From contig SVHQ01000004.1 of NCBI GenBank assembly GCA_015055785.1, positions 1-37,571 on the forward strand: a DNA stretch of 37,571 nucleotides, in the 5' to 3' direction. The stretch is from Clostridiales bacterium. GTDB lineage: Bacteria > Bacillota_A > Clostridia > Christensenellales > Borkfalkiaceae. The notes under the pieces were generated by a model, which had not been told where the DNA came from, ran no database searches, and saw only the letters and a list, made by a program, of their open reading frames with translations. Position numbers and translations under genes: made by a program. Each line of letters begins with the position of its first letter. The first letter of the stretch is position 1. Below are positions 16,315 to 23,009 of the stretch, piece after piece.

Positions 16315-16877
16315 ATGACAAAAATCGACAAAAAAATGCGAAGGAAAAACGAAAGGGGAGTGTGGCGAAAGAATGCGCCTATCTCGCCGTTTTTGTCGCG
16401 CTTACCATTGCGGTGCAGTTAATATTTGCGGCAGTGCCAGGGGTGGAGCTTGTGACCGTGCTGTTTGTTAGCTACGCCTTTGTTTTTGGATGGAAAAGAG
16501 GTTTGACGGCGGCGACGGTGTTTTCCTTGTTGCGACAGATTGTTTTTGGTTTTTATCCCATTGTTTTGATTTTGTATTTGGTATATTTTAATCTTTTGGC
16601 TGCAGGCTTTGGAATATTGGGTGTAAAAATCAAAAAAATTGTGCGTGCATTGCCCGTTATCGTGCTGCTGGCGTGTTTAGGAACGGCGTTTTTCCACTTA
16701 TTCGATAACCTCTTAACGCCGATTTGGTATGGATACTCACAGCGCGCAACGTGGGTATATTTCCAAGCTTCGCTTTCTTTTATGATACCGCAAATTATTT
16801 CCACGGCGATAAGCGTTAGTATATTGTTTTTGCCTCTTTGTTCGGTGTTTACATTTGTGCGAAGGGGATTGAAATAA
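16302..16877 (+). CDS. ECF transporter S component, putative corrinoid uptake
   Basis: A 191-residue membrane protein with about six hydrophobic segments. The early KECAYLAVFVALTIAVQ and later VFGWKRGLTAATVFSLLRQ are typical of energy-coupling factor substrate-binding (S) components. It is 9 bases downstream of the DUF4430 lipoprotein and under the cobalamin riboswitch, so cobalamin or a precursor is the likely substrate (compare CbrT-type S components). The start may be ATG 16302 or ATG 16311; the ribosome site AAGGGAG at 16291-16297 is very near the first and 13 bases from the second. Both lie in a dispersed repeat copy. The ATPase and T components are not in the window. Confidence 0.82.
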   Translation: MYAMNDKNRQKNAKEKRKGSVAKECAYLAVFVALTIAVQLIFAAVPGVELVTVLFVSYAFVFGWKRGLTAATVFSLLRQIVFGFYPIVLILYLVYFNLLAAGFGILGVKIKKIVRALPVIVLLACLGTAFFHLFDNLLTPIWYGYSQRATWVYFQASLSFMIPQIISTAISVSILFLPLCSVFTFVRRGLK

Positions 16878-16892
16878 GACGTTTGAGCTTCG

Positions 16893-16925
16893 GGGGGCTT
16901 AAAAAAGTATTGGGGGCTTAAAAAA
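16893..16925 (+). repeat. Short direct repeat
   Basis: GGGGGCTTAAAAAA occurs at 16893-16906 and again at 16912-16925, 19 bases apart, in the gap after the ECF gene. No terminator hairpin is visible here. Confidence 0.6.
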
Positions 16926-16978
16926 GGCAAATTTAAAAAAAATATTTTTAACAGATTTCGGTAAATGGAAAAAAAGTA

Positions 16979-17007
16979 TTGACATTTATAAAAAATTGCG
17001 CTAAAAT
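16979..17007 (+). promoter_or_regulatory. SigA promoter of the PH-domain gene
   Basis: TTGACA at 16979-16984, spacer 17, TAAAAT at 17002-17007; about 70 bases before ATG 17076. Confidence 0.8.
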
Positions 17008-17075
17008 AATATGGAGAATATATAGTCGATAAGTATGTTCTTTAAAATTAGCAAAGAACAAATGGAGTTTTGCTT

Positions 17076-17705
17076 ATGGGAAGATATGTAGAACACAGTT
17101 TATATGAAGGCGAATGGGTCGTTGAAAAAGCGCCTCGAGACGTATGGGGGCTTGTAGGATATTGGATTTTGGGGATTTTGTTTTTCTTCTTGATCGTGCC
17201 TCTTATCGTTGCGATTAAAGAAACGGTTATCTATACACACACGGAATTGGTGTTGACGAATAGACGTTTAATTTTTAAACGCGGTGTATGGCATACGAAA
17301 ACGAAAGATATTCCCTTGCCCAAGGTAAAGGGTGTCTCGGTAGAAACGAAATTCTGGGGCAGAATCTTCAACGTAAGTACCATTTACATCGATACGGAAT
17401 ACGGTACGATGAAATATAAGATTCAGGACGCGGAAGACTTCAGAACTACTATCATCGGTCAGATCGACCAATTCGAACGTGACCGTCTTGCCGATCAATC
17501 TGCGTGGATGGCGCAAGCTTTGCTGCGCGGTATGAAAAACCTGCCTAACTCGCCTTTAAATCCTCCCCGTTATGGGCAGGGATACGGCGCACCTGCGTAT
17601 GGAAGCAATAGCTACAATGGTAACGGCAATGGTAACGGCAACGGACAACAGCCTGTCGATCCTTATGGCGGTTACGGACGTGATCCTTTTAGCAGAGAAA
17701 AATAA
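17076..17705 (+). CDS. Membrane-associated bacterial PH-domain protein
   Basis: A 209-residue protein. One long hydrophobic region (about residues 25-50, LVGYWILGILFFFLIVPLIVA) is followed by a bacterial PH domain of the YdbS/YdbT type: YTHTELVLTNRRLIFKRG, then a strand-rich core through KVKGVSVETKFWGRIFNVSTI and TEYGTMKYKIQDAEDFR. The C-terminal 45 residues are low-complexity Gly/Asn/Tyr/Pro with NGNGNGNGNGQQ from a short DNA tandem repeat near 17617-17648. I use ATG 17076 (GGAG at 17064-17067) rather than TTG 17070. The function of these domains is not well defined. It is monocistronic. Confidence 0.8.
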   Translation: MGRYVEHSLYEGEWVVEKAPRDVWGLVGYWILGILFFFLIVPLIVAIKETVIYTHTELVLTNRRLIFKRGVWHTKTKDIPLPKVKGVSVETKFWGRIFNVSTIYIDTEYGTMKYKIQDAEDFRTTIIGQIDQFERDRLADQSAWMAQALLRGMKNLPNSPLNPPRYGQGYGAPAYGSNSYNGNGNGNGNGQQPVDPYGGYGRDPFSREK

Positions 17706-17718
17706 TTTGAGTATACAT

Positions 17719-17753
17719 AAAAGTGCGGCTTGTTACAAGTCGCACTTTTCTTT
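17719..17753. terminator. Bidirectional-looking terminator
   Basis: AAAAGTGCG at 17719-17727 pairs with CGCACTTTT at 17741-17749, with an inner CTTG/CAAG stem and T-rich sequence after it. It suits the PH gene and perhaps the convergent HIRAN gene. Confidence 0.8.
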
Positions 17754-17791
17754 TCTATGTTTTCAATGTATAACAATTTGAGTGAGTGTTT

Positions 17792-18205
17792 TTAACTGTG
17801 TAAATGGGAGAAATTGTTGCAGTCTTTCATCATGGTGGTCGTTTCAAAAATTTGTATATTACAGCCGATGTAGGCATATTCGGGCGCGCCACCTGTCAGT
17901 TTTTCAATTTTGCCGTCCAAACAAAGTCCTTTTCCAAAGACGTACACCAGTTTTTCGGCAAGCACGGCGTCTAAATATCCTAAAATGCGGTTGAGCTCGA
18001 CGCTGTATACGTATACGTTGAACGGATAATGCTCTTCTGCGCGGTGTACAAGTTGCAATTCATCTCCTTGGCGGCTTTGAGCTAAAGCACCTTGACGGTC
18101 GGGTGACTTCACGCCGTGGATTTTGCAGGAGAGCGGGAAACGTAATCGGCTCTTTTTTAATCGCTGTTTATAAAAAAGTTGTTTAAAAAAGGAAAATATA
18201 TTCAT
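17792..18205 (-). CDS. HIRAN-domain protein
   Basis: A 137-residue protein. After a basic N-terminus (FKQLFYKQRLKKSRLRF) the region from about residue 30 to 115 follows the HIRAN pattern: VKSPDRQGALAQSRQGDELQL, then YPFNVYVYSVELNRILGYLDAVLAEKL (the N.x.V...g..iGYl segment), and a strand-rich end. HIRAN domains bind DNA ends or stalled-fork structures in larger proteins; as a stand-alone protein in Clostridia the role is unknown. Its promoter sits so close to the ATG that the mRNA is probably leaderless. No Shine-Dalgarno sequence is seen. Confidence 0.7.
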   Translation of the reverse strand: MNIFSFFKQLFYKQRLKKSRLRFPLSCKIHGVKSPDRQGALAQSRQGDELQLVHRAEEHYPFNVYVYSVELNRILGYLDAVLAEKLVYVFGKGLCLDGKIEKLTGGAPEYAYIGCNIQIFETTTMMKDCNNFSHLHS

Positions 18206-18211
18206 GGTTTT

Positions 18212-18240
18212 ATCTTAACACGTTTGCGTGCGTTTGTAAA
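18212..18240 (-). promoter_or_regulatory. Promoter of the HIRAN gene, leaderless spacing
   Basis: On the minus strand TTTACA (18235-18240), spacer 17, TAAGAT (18212-18217). Only 6 bases separate the -10 box from ATG 18205, so the transcript should start at or next to the A of the ATG. Confidence 0.6.
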
Positions 18241-18365
18241 GTTTTCCTTGTCTTTCGTAGCGGAAAAATTCAAAGAAAATTTGTTTTTTTGTCATACTTT
18301 TAGGAATAGCGAAAGAATTTCATAAAAAGAAGAAAGAAAACAATGTGAAAATTTATAAAAATACC

Positions 18366-18394
18366 TTGATTTCCGTCGTTGAATTTGATACAAT
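18366..18394 (+). promoter_or_regulatory. SigA promoter of the UDP-sugar pyrophosphorylase gene
   Basis: TTGATT at 18366-18371, spacer 17, TACAAT at 18389-18394; about 30 bases before ATG 18425. Confidence 0.75.
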
Positions 18395-18424
18395 GAAAGC
18401 ATAAAAATTAAGGAGCGTTATATT

Positions 18425-19654
18425 ATGAATTATATACAGGCAAAAGAATTGCTTGAAAGTAAAAATCAAGCGCATCTTCTTGAATATTATGACGAATTGG
18501 ATGAAAGCGGAAAGGCGAAATTGTTAGAAGCGATTGAAAATATCAGCTGGGATTTTGAAGAAGCCTTGGCTTCGCCCGTAGATTTGAGCGGTAAGGGACG
18601 TGATATTCACCCGATTAAAGGGCTCCGTTTGTCTGAAATTGAAAAGAAAAAGGCGGAATTTGAAGCGGTTGGTGTGCAAGCGATTCGCGAGGGGAAAGTG
18701 GCGGCTGTTTTGTTGGCAGGCGGCATGGGCACGCGTCTTGGCGTGGATGGACCTAAAGGTGCGTATGACATCGGTGTGACGAAACCTTTATATATTTTCG
18801 AACAGCAGATGAAAAATCTTTTGGAAGTGGTGGAAAAGTGCGGCGTGAAAGTGCCTTTGTATATCATGACGAGCGATAAAAACCACGAACAGACAACGGC
18901 TTTCTGGAAAGAACATAATTATTTTGGTTATGAAGAAAGCGACGTTAAATTCTTTAAACAGGACATGGCACCTGCTGTGGATTATGACGGAAAGATTATT
19001 TTGGAACGCAAGGATACGCCTGCGCTTTCTCCGAACGGTAACGGCGGTTGGTTTGCGTCTATGCAGCGCGCAGGGCTCTGTGAAGATTTGCACGCACGCG
19101 GCGTGGAATGGTTGAATATTTATGCGGTGGACAACGTATTGCAACGTATTGCCGACCCTGTTTTTGTCGGTGCGACCATTCTTAGCCAAACAAATTGCGG
19201 TGCAAAGGCTATTTTCAAGACGAATCCTTATGAAAAGGTAGGGGTTTTGTGTATGGACGGCAATCAGCCCGATATCATTGAATATTATGAATTGACGGAC
19301 GAAATGGCAAACCAAAAGGACGAAAACGGCGATTTGGAATATAGCTATGGCGTTATCATGAACTATTTGTTCCGTTTGAGCAGATTGGAAGAAATCGTCA
19401 ATGAAAAAATCCCCGTACATATCGTAGAAAAGAAGATTGAATGTCTTTGCGAGGACGGTGAAACGAGAAAGCCTGAAAAGGAAAACGGCAAGAAATTTGA
19501 AATGCTTGCAGTTGACTTGATTAAACTCATGGGTAGTGTATTGCCTTATGAAGTCGTGCGCGAAAAAGAATTTGCTCCCATTAAAAATAAGACGGGCGTG
19601 GACAGTGTGGAATCGGCAAGAGAACTTTTGAAATTGAACGGAGTGGAGCTGTAA
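18425..19654 (+). CDS. UDPGP-family UDP-sugar pyrophosphorylase
   Basis: A 409-residue nucleotidyltransferase of the eukaryote-type UDPGP family (PF01704), which makes UDP-GlcNAc, UDP-GalNAc or UDP-glucose from UTP and the sugar 1-phosphate. Seen: the UTP loop LLAGGMGTRLGVDGPKGAYD near residues 96-115, LYIMTSDKNHEQT, then SPNGNGGWFASMQRAG and WLNIYAVDNVLQRIADP near 203-245, which resemble UDP-N-acetylhexosamine pyrophosphorylase more than bacterial GalU or GlmU. AAGGAG lies before ATG 18425. The next gene starts on the last base of its stop codon. Confidence 0.9.
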   Translation: MNYIQAKELLESKNQAHLLEYYDELDESGKAKLLEAIENISWDFEEALASPVDLSGKGRDIHPIKGLRLSEIEKKKAEFEAVGVQAIREGKVAAVLLAGGMGTRLGVDGPKGAYDIGVTKPLYIFEQQMKNLLEVVEKCGVKVPLYIMTSDKNHEQTTAFWKEHNYFGYEESDVKFFKQDMAPAVDYDGKIILERKDTPALSPNGNGGWFASMQRAGLCEDLHARGVEWLNIYAVDNVLQRIADPVFVGATILSQTNCGAKAIFKTNPYEKVGVLCMDGNQPDIIEYYELTDEMANQKDENGDLEYSYGVIMNYLFRLSRLEEIVNEKIPVHIVEKKIECLCEDGETRKPEKENGKKFEMLAVDLIKLMGSVLPYEVVREKEFAPIKNKTGVDSVESARELLKLNGVEL

Positions 19655-20016
19655 TGGAAAATATTGTTGAAGTGGAAGGGAATGAAAAACTGCAACGCTT
19701 TATTCAATTACTTTGCGAATTAAATCATCAAACGGTAGAAATGTTGAAAACTGGCAACACGGAACATCTTTTCGCGATGAACGACACGATTGAAGAAATG
19801 TATGCGATTCAACACGGAAACAAGGAGGAAGTCTATACGGCGATTGAGGACGATGCGCAGGTGATTTATAAAAATTTCAATGCGATTATCGCGATGATTA
19901 ATAGCAACGAGAGTGACGTTTTAGATCAAGCTACTTCGGATGCGGTAAAGGTATTCTTGCATAATATTTTCGAAGCAAACGTTAATATCGTGCGTATGTA
20001 CGGCTTGGCGGAATAA
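19654..20016 (+). CDS. Small helical protein coupled to the pyrophosphorylase
   Basis: A 120-residue, acidic, predicted all-helical soluble protein; I recognise no family. It has no signal peptide, no Cys and one central segment of tightly spaced hydrophobic positions (VIYKNFNAIIAMI). TAATG overlap with the upstream stop gives translational coupling, so it is probably made in proportion to the UDP-sugar pyrophosphorylase. It may be a partner or regulator of that enzyme; this is inference from the coupling only. Confidence 0.7.
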   Translation: MENIVEVEGNEKLQRFIQLLCELNHQTVEMLKTGNTEHLFAMNDTIEEMYAIQHGNKEEVYTAIEDDAQVIYKNFNAIIAMINSNESDVLDQATSDAVKVFLHNIFEANVNIVRMYGLAE

Positions 20017-20045
20017 ACTGATCGTATTCACAAAAAAACATAAAG

Positions 20046-20079
20046 AAGGCACCCATGTACGCGATGAGTGCCTTTTTTT
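20046..20079. terminator. Terminator between convergent genes, containing the repeat
   Basis: AAGGCAC at 20046-20052 pairs with GTGCCTT at 20068-20074 around a loop made of dispersed repeat copy 6, then a T-run to 20079. On the other strand a T-rich tail also follows. Confidence 0.85.
20052..20067 (+). repeat. Dispersed 16-base repeat, copy 6 (terminator loop)
   Basis: CCCATGTACGCGATGA, almost exactly the loop of the terminator at 20046-20079. Confidence 0.85.
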
Positions 20080-20095
20080 GCGGAAAATTGTCGAA

Positions 20096-20473
20096 TTATA
20101 ATATATTTTTCCACTTTAACGTATAAGAATCGGGAATAAGAGAAGAAAGGCTAATAAGCACTTGCAGCTTTGCTAAAGAATCTTCGTAATTTTCCTGATA
20201 TAAATATCCAATTGCTTCGCTTAACTGTACGTCAATTTCTTGAATGGACGAATGCGGCAGCCAAATGTGAAATACTTCTCGCTTATCTTCCCAAAAGAGG
20301 CGAACGGCGTCACCGTCTTGATAGTTGGCGGTGTGCGCTTCCGTCTTTTCGAAAAGCGATTCTAATATTTCGTTAAAATAATCAAAGGTGTTTTGCACGT
20401 AGCATATATCATATACGGATAAACCGAGGAGAAGTAATGTAGTGATGAGAATACTAATAAACGTTCGAATCAT
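20096..20473 (-). CDS. DUF4363-like membrane-anchored protein
   Basis: A 125-residue protein with one N-terminal hydrophobic helix (residues 5-22, FISILITTLLLLGLSVY) and a helical, acidic remainder. The pattern and its place directly downstream of a YetF/DUF421 gene match the DUF4363 family, which often follows DUF421 in Clostridia. The role is unknown. The start codon is ATG at 20473, 21 bases after the YetF stop, so the two are probably one transcript. Confidence 0.65.
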   Translation of the reverse strand: MIRTFISILITTLLLLGLSVYDICYVQNTFDYFNEILESLFEKTEAHTANYQDGDAVRLFWEDKREVFHIWLPHSSIQEIDVQLSEAIGYLYQENYEDSLAKLQVLISLSSLIPDSYTLKWKNIL

Positions 20474-20494
20474 AAAAACTCCTTTAGTGAAAAA

Positions 20495-21181
20495 TTACCA
20501 TAATGTTGTTTGCCAATCCAAATAAAAAATTTGATATTGTTCACCGCGTTTTTGTAGGTAGATTTTTCCGTTGCCATCTACGGTCATCACCAACACTTTT
20601 TTCTCGTCAACGCAACCCTGCTCCCTTAAAACTTCTAAAAAATATCCTTTTCCTTTTCCTGTGCGTTTTACGTTTTCCTCGTCGAATTTTCCCTCTTGTA
20701 TCAACATAATGGGCAGAGATTTTTGTAAATCCATGTAGTTTTTTTTGGGCAAAGCGGAGAAATTGCCGCCTGCTTCGTAAAGGGCGTATTCTACCGCATC
20801 CAGCGCGAAATATCCCTCTGTACGCATACTTTCGATGAGGTCGGAAACGTTCAAGTTATTTTTCTTTAATTGGGTGTCGTCGATGCCGTTTTTATTTAAC
20901 ACAATGCTTGGCGAACCGCTTAATATTTTTTTTGCGGAGGGTACGTTTAAATCGAGCAAGCACACAATTTGATGTAGTAAATAGACGGTGAGAATGGAAA
21001 CGATGCCGTATAATAAAGGGATGGACGGGTCACCCATCGGTATGCAGGCAAGTTCTGCGATGATTAGCGTAATCACGAGTTCATACGGCTGCATTTCACC
21101 AATTTGCCTTTTCCCCATCAATCGCATAATGATAAAAAGTGTGATGAAAATAATCAACGTTCGAATAAAAATCAATCCCAT
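20495..21181 (-). CDS. YetF/DUF421-family membrane protein
   Basis: A 228-residue protein. It has three N-terminal transmembrane helices with the family signature RLMGKRQIGEMQPYELVITL near residues 21-40, then the cytoplasmic DUF421 domain: VLNKNGIDDTQLKKNNLNVSDL and a segment ending in EYALYEAGGNFSALPK near 130-145. B. subtilis YetF has the same size and plan. Function is unclear; some family members affect spore germination. Located divergently from the THF riboswitch operon. Confidence 0.88.
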   Translation of the reverse strand: MGLIFIRTLIIFITLFIIMRLMGKRQIGEMQPYELVITLIIAELACIPMGDPSIPLLYGIVSILTVYLLHQIVCLLDLNVPSAKKILSGSPSIVLNKNGIDDTQLKKNNLNVSDLIESMRTEGYFALDAVEYALYEAGGNFSALPKKNYMDLQKSLPIMLIQEGKFDEENVKRTGKGKGYFLEVLREQGCVDEKKVLVMTVDGNGKIYLQKRGEQYQIFYLDWQTTLW

Positions 21182-21235
21182 ATTTCTATTTTGCGAGTCG
21201 AGAAAAAAAATATACCTTAAATTATATACAAACGC

Positions 21236-21264
21236 TTGTGTTTCCTATAAAAAAGAGTTATAAT
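21236..21264 (+). promoter_or_regulatory. Promoter of the THF riboswitch operon
   Basis: TTGTGT at 21236-21241, spacer 17, TATAAT at 21259-21264; about 17 bases before the aptamer. Confidence 0.7.
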
Positions 21265-21280
21265 ATAGAAAAATTGTTAA

Positions 21281-21386
21281 GAGTAGCTTTGATGCGTCAA
21301 GTGTCATCGAACGGGACGTTGTCGATGAACGAAAGGGAAGGGCAAAAGTATGTTTTTCTCCTGCGGTGTCAAAGCGCGTCCGCTAC
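21281..21386 (+). ncRNA. Tetrahydrofolate (THF, folT) riboswitch
   Basis: The conserved blocks of the THF class are present in order: GAGTAG (21281-21286), GCGTCAAGTG near 21294-21303, GGGACGTTGTC near 21313-21323, ACGAA near 21328, and GCGTCCGCTAC ending at 21386. CTTTG (21287-21291) pairs with CAAAG (21370-21374) and GTAG with CTAC outside it. The 3' half carries a longer loop than most examples. It sits upstream of a FolT-like S component, the usual context for this class. Confidence 0.85.
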
Positions 21387-21397
21387 AAAATGATGGC

Positions 21398-21413
21398 ACC
21401 GTGTACGCGTTGA
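21398..21413 (+). repeat. Dispersed 16-base repeat, copy 7 (riboswitch leader)
   Basis: ACCGTGTACGCGTTGA, identical to copy 10. It begins 12 bases after the THF aptamer, inside the region that should form the expression platform. Confidence 0.9.
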
Positions 21414-21449
21414 AAATAAAAATATCGTGACACAGGCCTTGGATTGCGG

Positions 21450-21469
21450 ACCTCTTTCGGGAGGTTTTT
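21450..21469 (+). terminator. Attenuator hairpin before the FolT fusion gene
   Basis: ACCTC at 21450-21454 pairs with GAGGT at 21461-21465, then TTTTT. The right arm is also the ribosome site GGGAGG (21459-21464), so the same hairpin could act by termination or by hiding the ribosome site. Confidence 0.6.
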
Positions 21470-21472
21470 ATT

Positions 21473-22804
21473 ATGCAAGAAAACAAAGAAAAAAACGTCA
21501 GATGGCAGGAAATTTTATTTTCCAAAACGCTTGCCAGAAAGAATGCGAGCCATAAAATCGCGTACATTTCCGTGATTACTGCTTTTGTGGTGATTGCGAA
21601 TATGTTTTTCGAATTTAAATTTGCGGATACGCAGTTTTCCTTGACGATTGTTGTTTCAGCATTGGCAGGCATTTTGATTGGTCCGTTATTTGGATTTGCG
21701 GCTTGCTTTTTAGGCGACCTTGTAGGTTTTTTATACAACTCCGCAGGTTTTATGTATATGCCGTGGATTGGTTTGTCGATGGGCTTGACAGCTTTGATTG
21801 CGGGCTTTGTCGTAAACGGCATTCCCAGCCGAGGGAATGGGCTTGCTTACATAAAATTAGGGATTGTGTGCGCGGCGAATTTTCTTCTGTGTACCATAGC
21901 AATCAACACTACTGCGTTTTGGATTTTGTACGCCAAAGTCGATTATTTCACCTATCTTGTCACCCGTCTTTTCGTGCAAGGCCAGATATGGAACAGTTTG
22001 TTTAATTTCGTAGTGCTTTTCTTGGTTGTGCCAGCTTTGAGCCGTATTCGACCTTTAAAAATCCGTGAGTTTTCTCCTGATGAAAAATCAGCCAAAGTGG
22101 TGAAAATCGTCAGCTGTATTTTGTTGGCGTGTATTGTTGCGATGGGTTGTTTTTTGGTGGGAAAGCAGGATAAGGCAAAGGACGATTGGGCGGAAGCGGT
22201 GCGTATTTATCGCGAAAATAAGATGACGATTTATCAAGAGGAAAACGCGAAGTATGCTGATTATGAAGTAGACGTTGCCTTTCTTGGGGATAGCTTAACC
22301 GACTTGTATAACGTGCAAGAGTATTATTCCCAATACGTGGTTGCAAATAGAGGTATCGGCGGGGATACGACGTTCGACCTTGCAGACCGAATACAAGCAT
22401 CTTTGTATGATTTAAAACCGAAAGTTGCCGTTATGCTTATCGGGGCGAACAATATACATTCAATGTTTGAGAATTACGAAAGCATTTTGAAAGGGTTCCA
22501 AGAGAATCTGCCGAATACGAAAATTATTCTGCTTTCGTTGACTTCCATGAGCGGAGATTGGGGTAAAAATAATCACCTTGCCGCTTATAACAACGTAAAA
22601 ATTAAAATGCTTGCGGGAAAATACGGCTTCGCGTACGTGGATTTGTATTCAGCGCTGATGGATTTGGAAACGGGGGAAATCTATCCCGAATATACGACGG
22701 ACGGCGGACATTTAACCGAGCGCGGTTACGAAATCCTTACACAGGAAATCACGCCGACCATTGAAGAACAGCTTTCCCTTTGGAAGCCAGATAACGAAAA
22801 ATAA
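21473..22804 (+). CDS. FolT-like ECF S component fused to an SGNH hydrolase
   Basis: A single 443-residue frame with two parts. Residues 1-190 are a folate-type ECF S component: SHKIAYISVITAFVVIANMF, then ALAGILIGPLFGFAACFLGDLVGF. A further transmembrane helix (about 203-223) leads to an SGNH/GDSL hydrolase domain with block I GDSLTDLYN near 271-279, block II RGIGGDTT near 292-299, block III GANNI near 324-328 and block V DGGHLTERG near 407-415, giving Ser, Asn, Asp and His as the expected catalytic residues. The topology puts the hydrolase outside. THF riboswitch control supports folate as substrate of the transporter part. What the hydrolase acts on is unknown. Confidence 0.85.
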   Translation: MQENKEKNVRWQEILFSKTLARKNASHKIAYISVITAFVVIANMFFEFKFADTQFSLTIVVSALAGILIGPLFGFAACFLGDLVGFLYNSAGFMYMPWIGLSMGLTALIAGFVVNGIPSRGNGLAYIKLGIVCAANFLLCTIAINTTAFWILYAKVDYFTYLVTRLFVQGQIWNSLFNFVVLFLVVPALSRIRPLKIREFSPDEKSAKVVKIVSCILLACIVAMGCFLVGKQDKAKDDWAEAVRIYRENKMTIYQEENAKYADYEVDVAFLGDSLTDLYNVQEYYSQYVVANRGIGGDTTFDLADRIQASLYDLKPKVAVMLIGANNIHSMFENYESILKGFQENLPNTKIILLSLTSMSGDWGKNNHLAAYNNVKIKMLAGKYGFAYVDLYSALMDLETGEIYPEYTTDGGHLTERGYEILTQEITPTIEEQLSLWKPDNEK

Positions 22805-22817
22805 ATAACTTTGATAG

Positions 22818-22853
22818 AAAGAGCGAACACGTTGTGTGGTTTGCTCTTTTTTT
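22818..22853 (+). terminator. Terminator of the FolT fusion gene
   Basis: AAAGAGCGAAC at 22818-22828 pairs with GTTTGCTCTTT at 22839-22849 (one G-T pair), then more T. Confidence 0.85.
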
Positions 22854-22890
22854 GCGCTTGCAATTTTTGTGGGAAGTTGGCGCGCTTTAC

Positions 22891-22919
22891 TTGACGGTTT
22901 TTTATTATTATGCTATAAT
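22891..22919 (+). promoter_or_regulatory. SigA promoter of the lgt operon
   Basis: TTGACG at 22891-22896, spacer 17, TATAAT at 22914-22919, with an extended -10 TGC in front. Confidence 0.85.
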
Positions 22920-23009
22920 AATAAAAGCAAGAATGCGGTTTTATACGTTTTTTTGGAAATTTCAAAGTATAAAATGCTTCAAATAAAAAGAAGGAACAGG
23001 AGGAAATAT

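Noticed and set aside
21554..21570. A near match to the 16-base repeat on the minus strand in the FolT gene
   Set aside because: It encodes the KIAYISV segment conserved in S components, so the partial match is likely chance.
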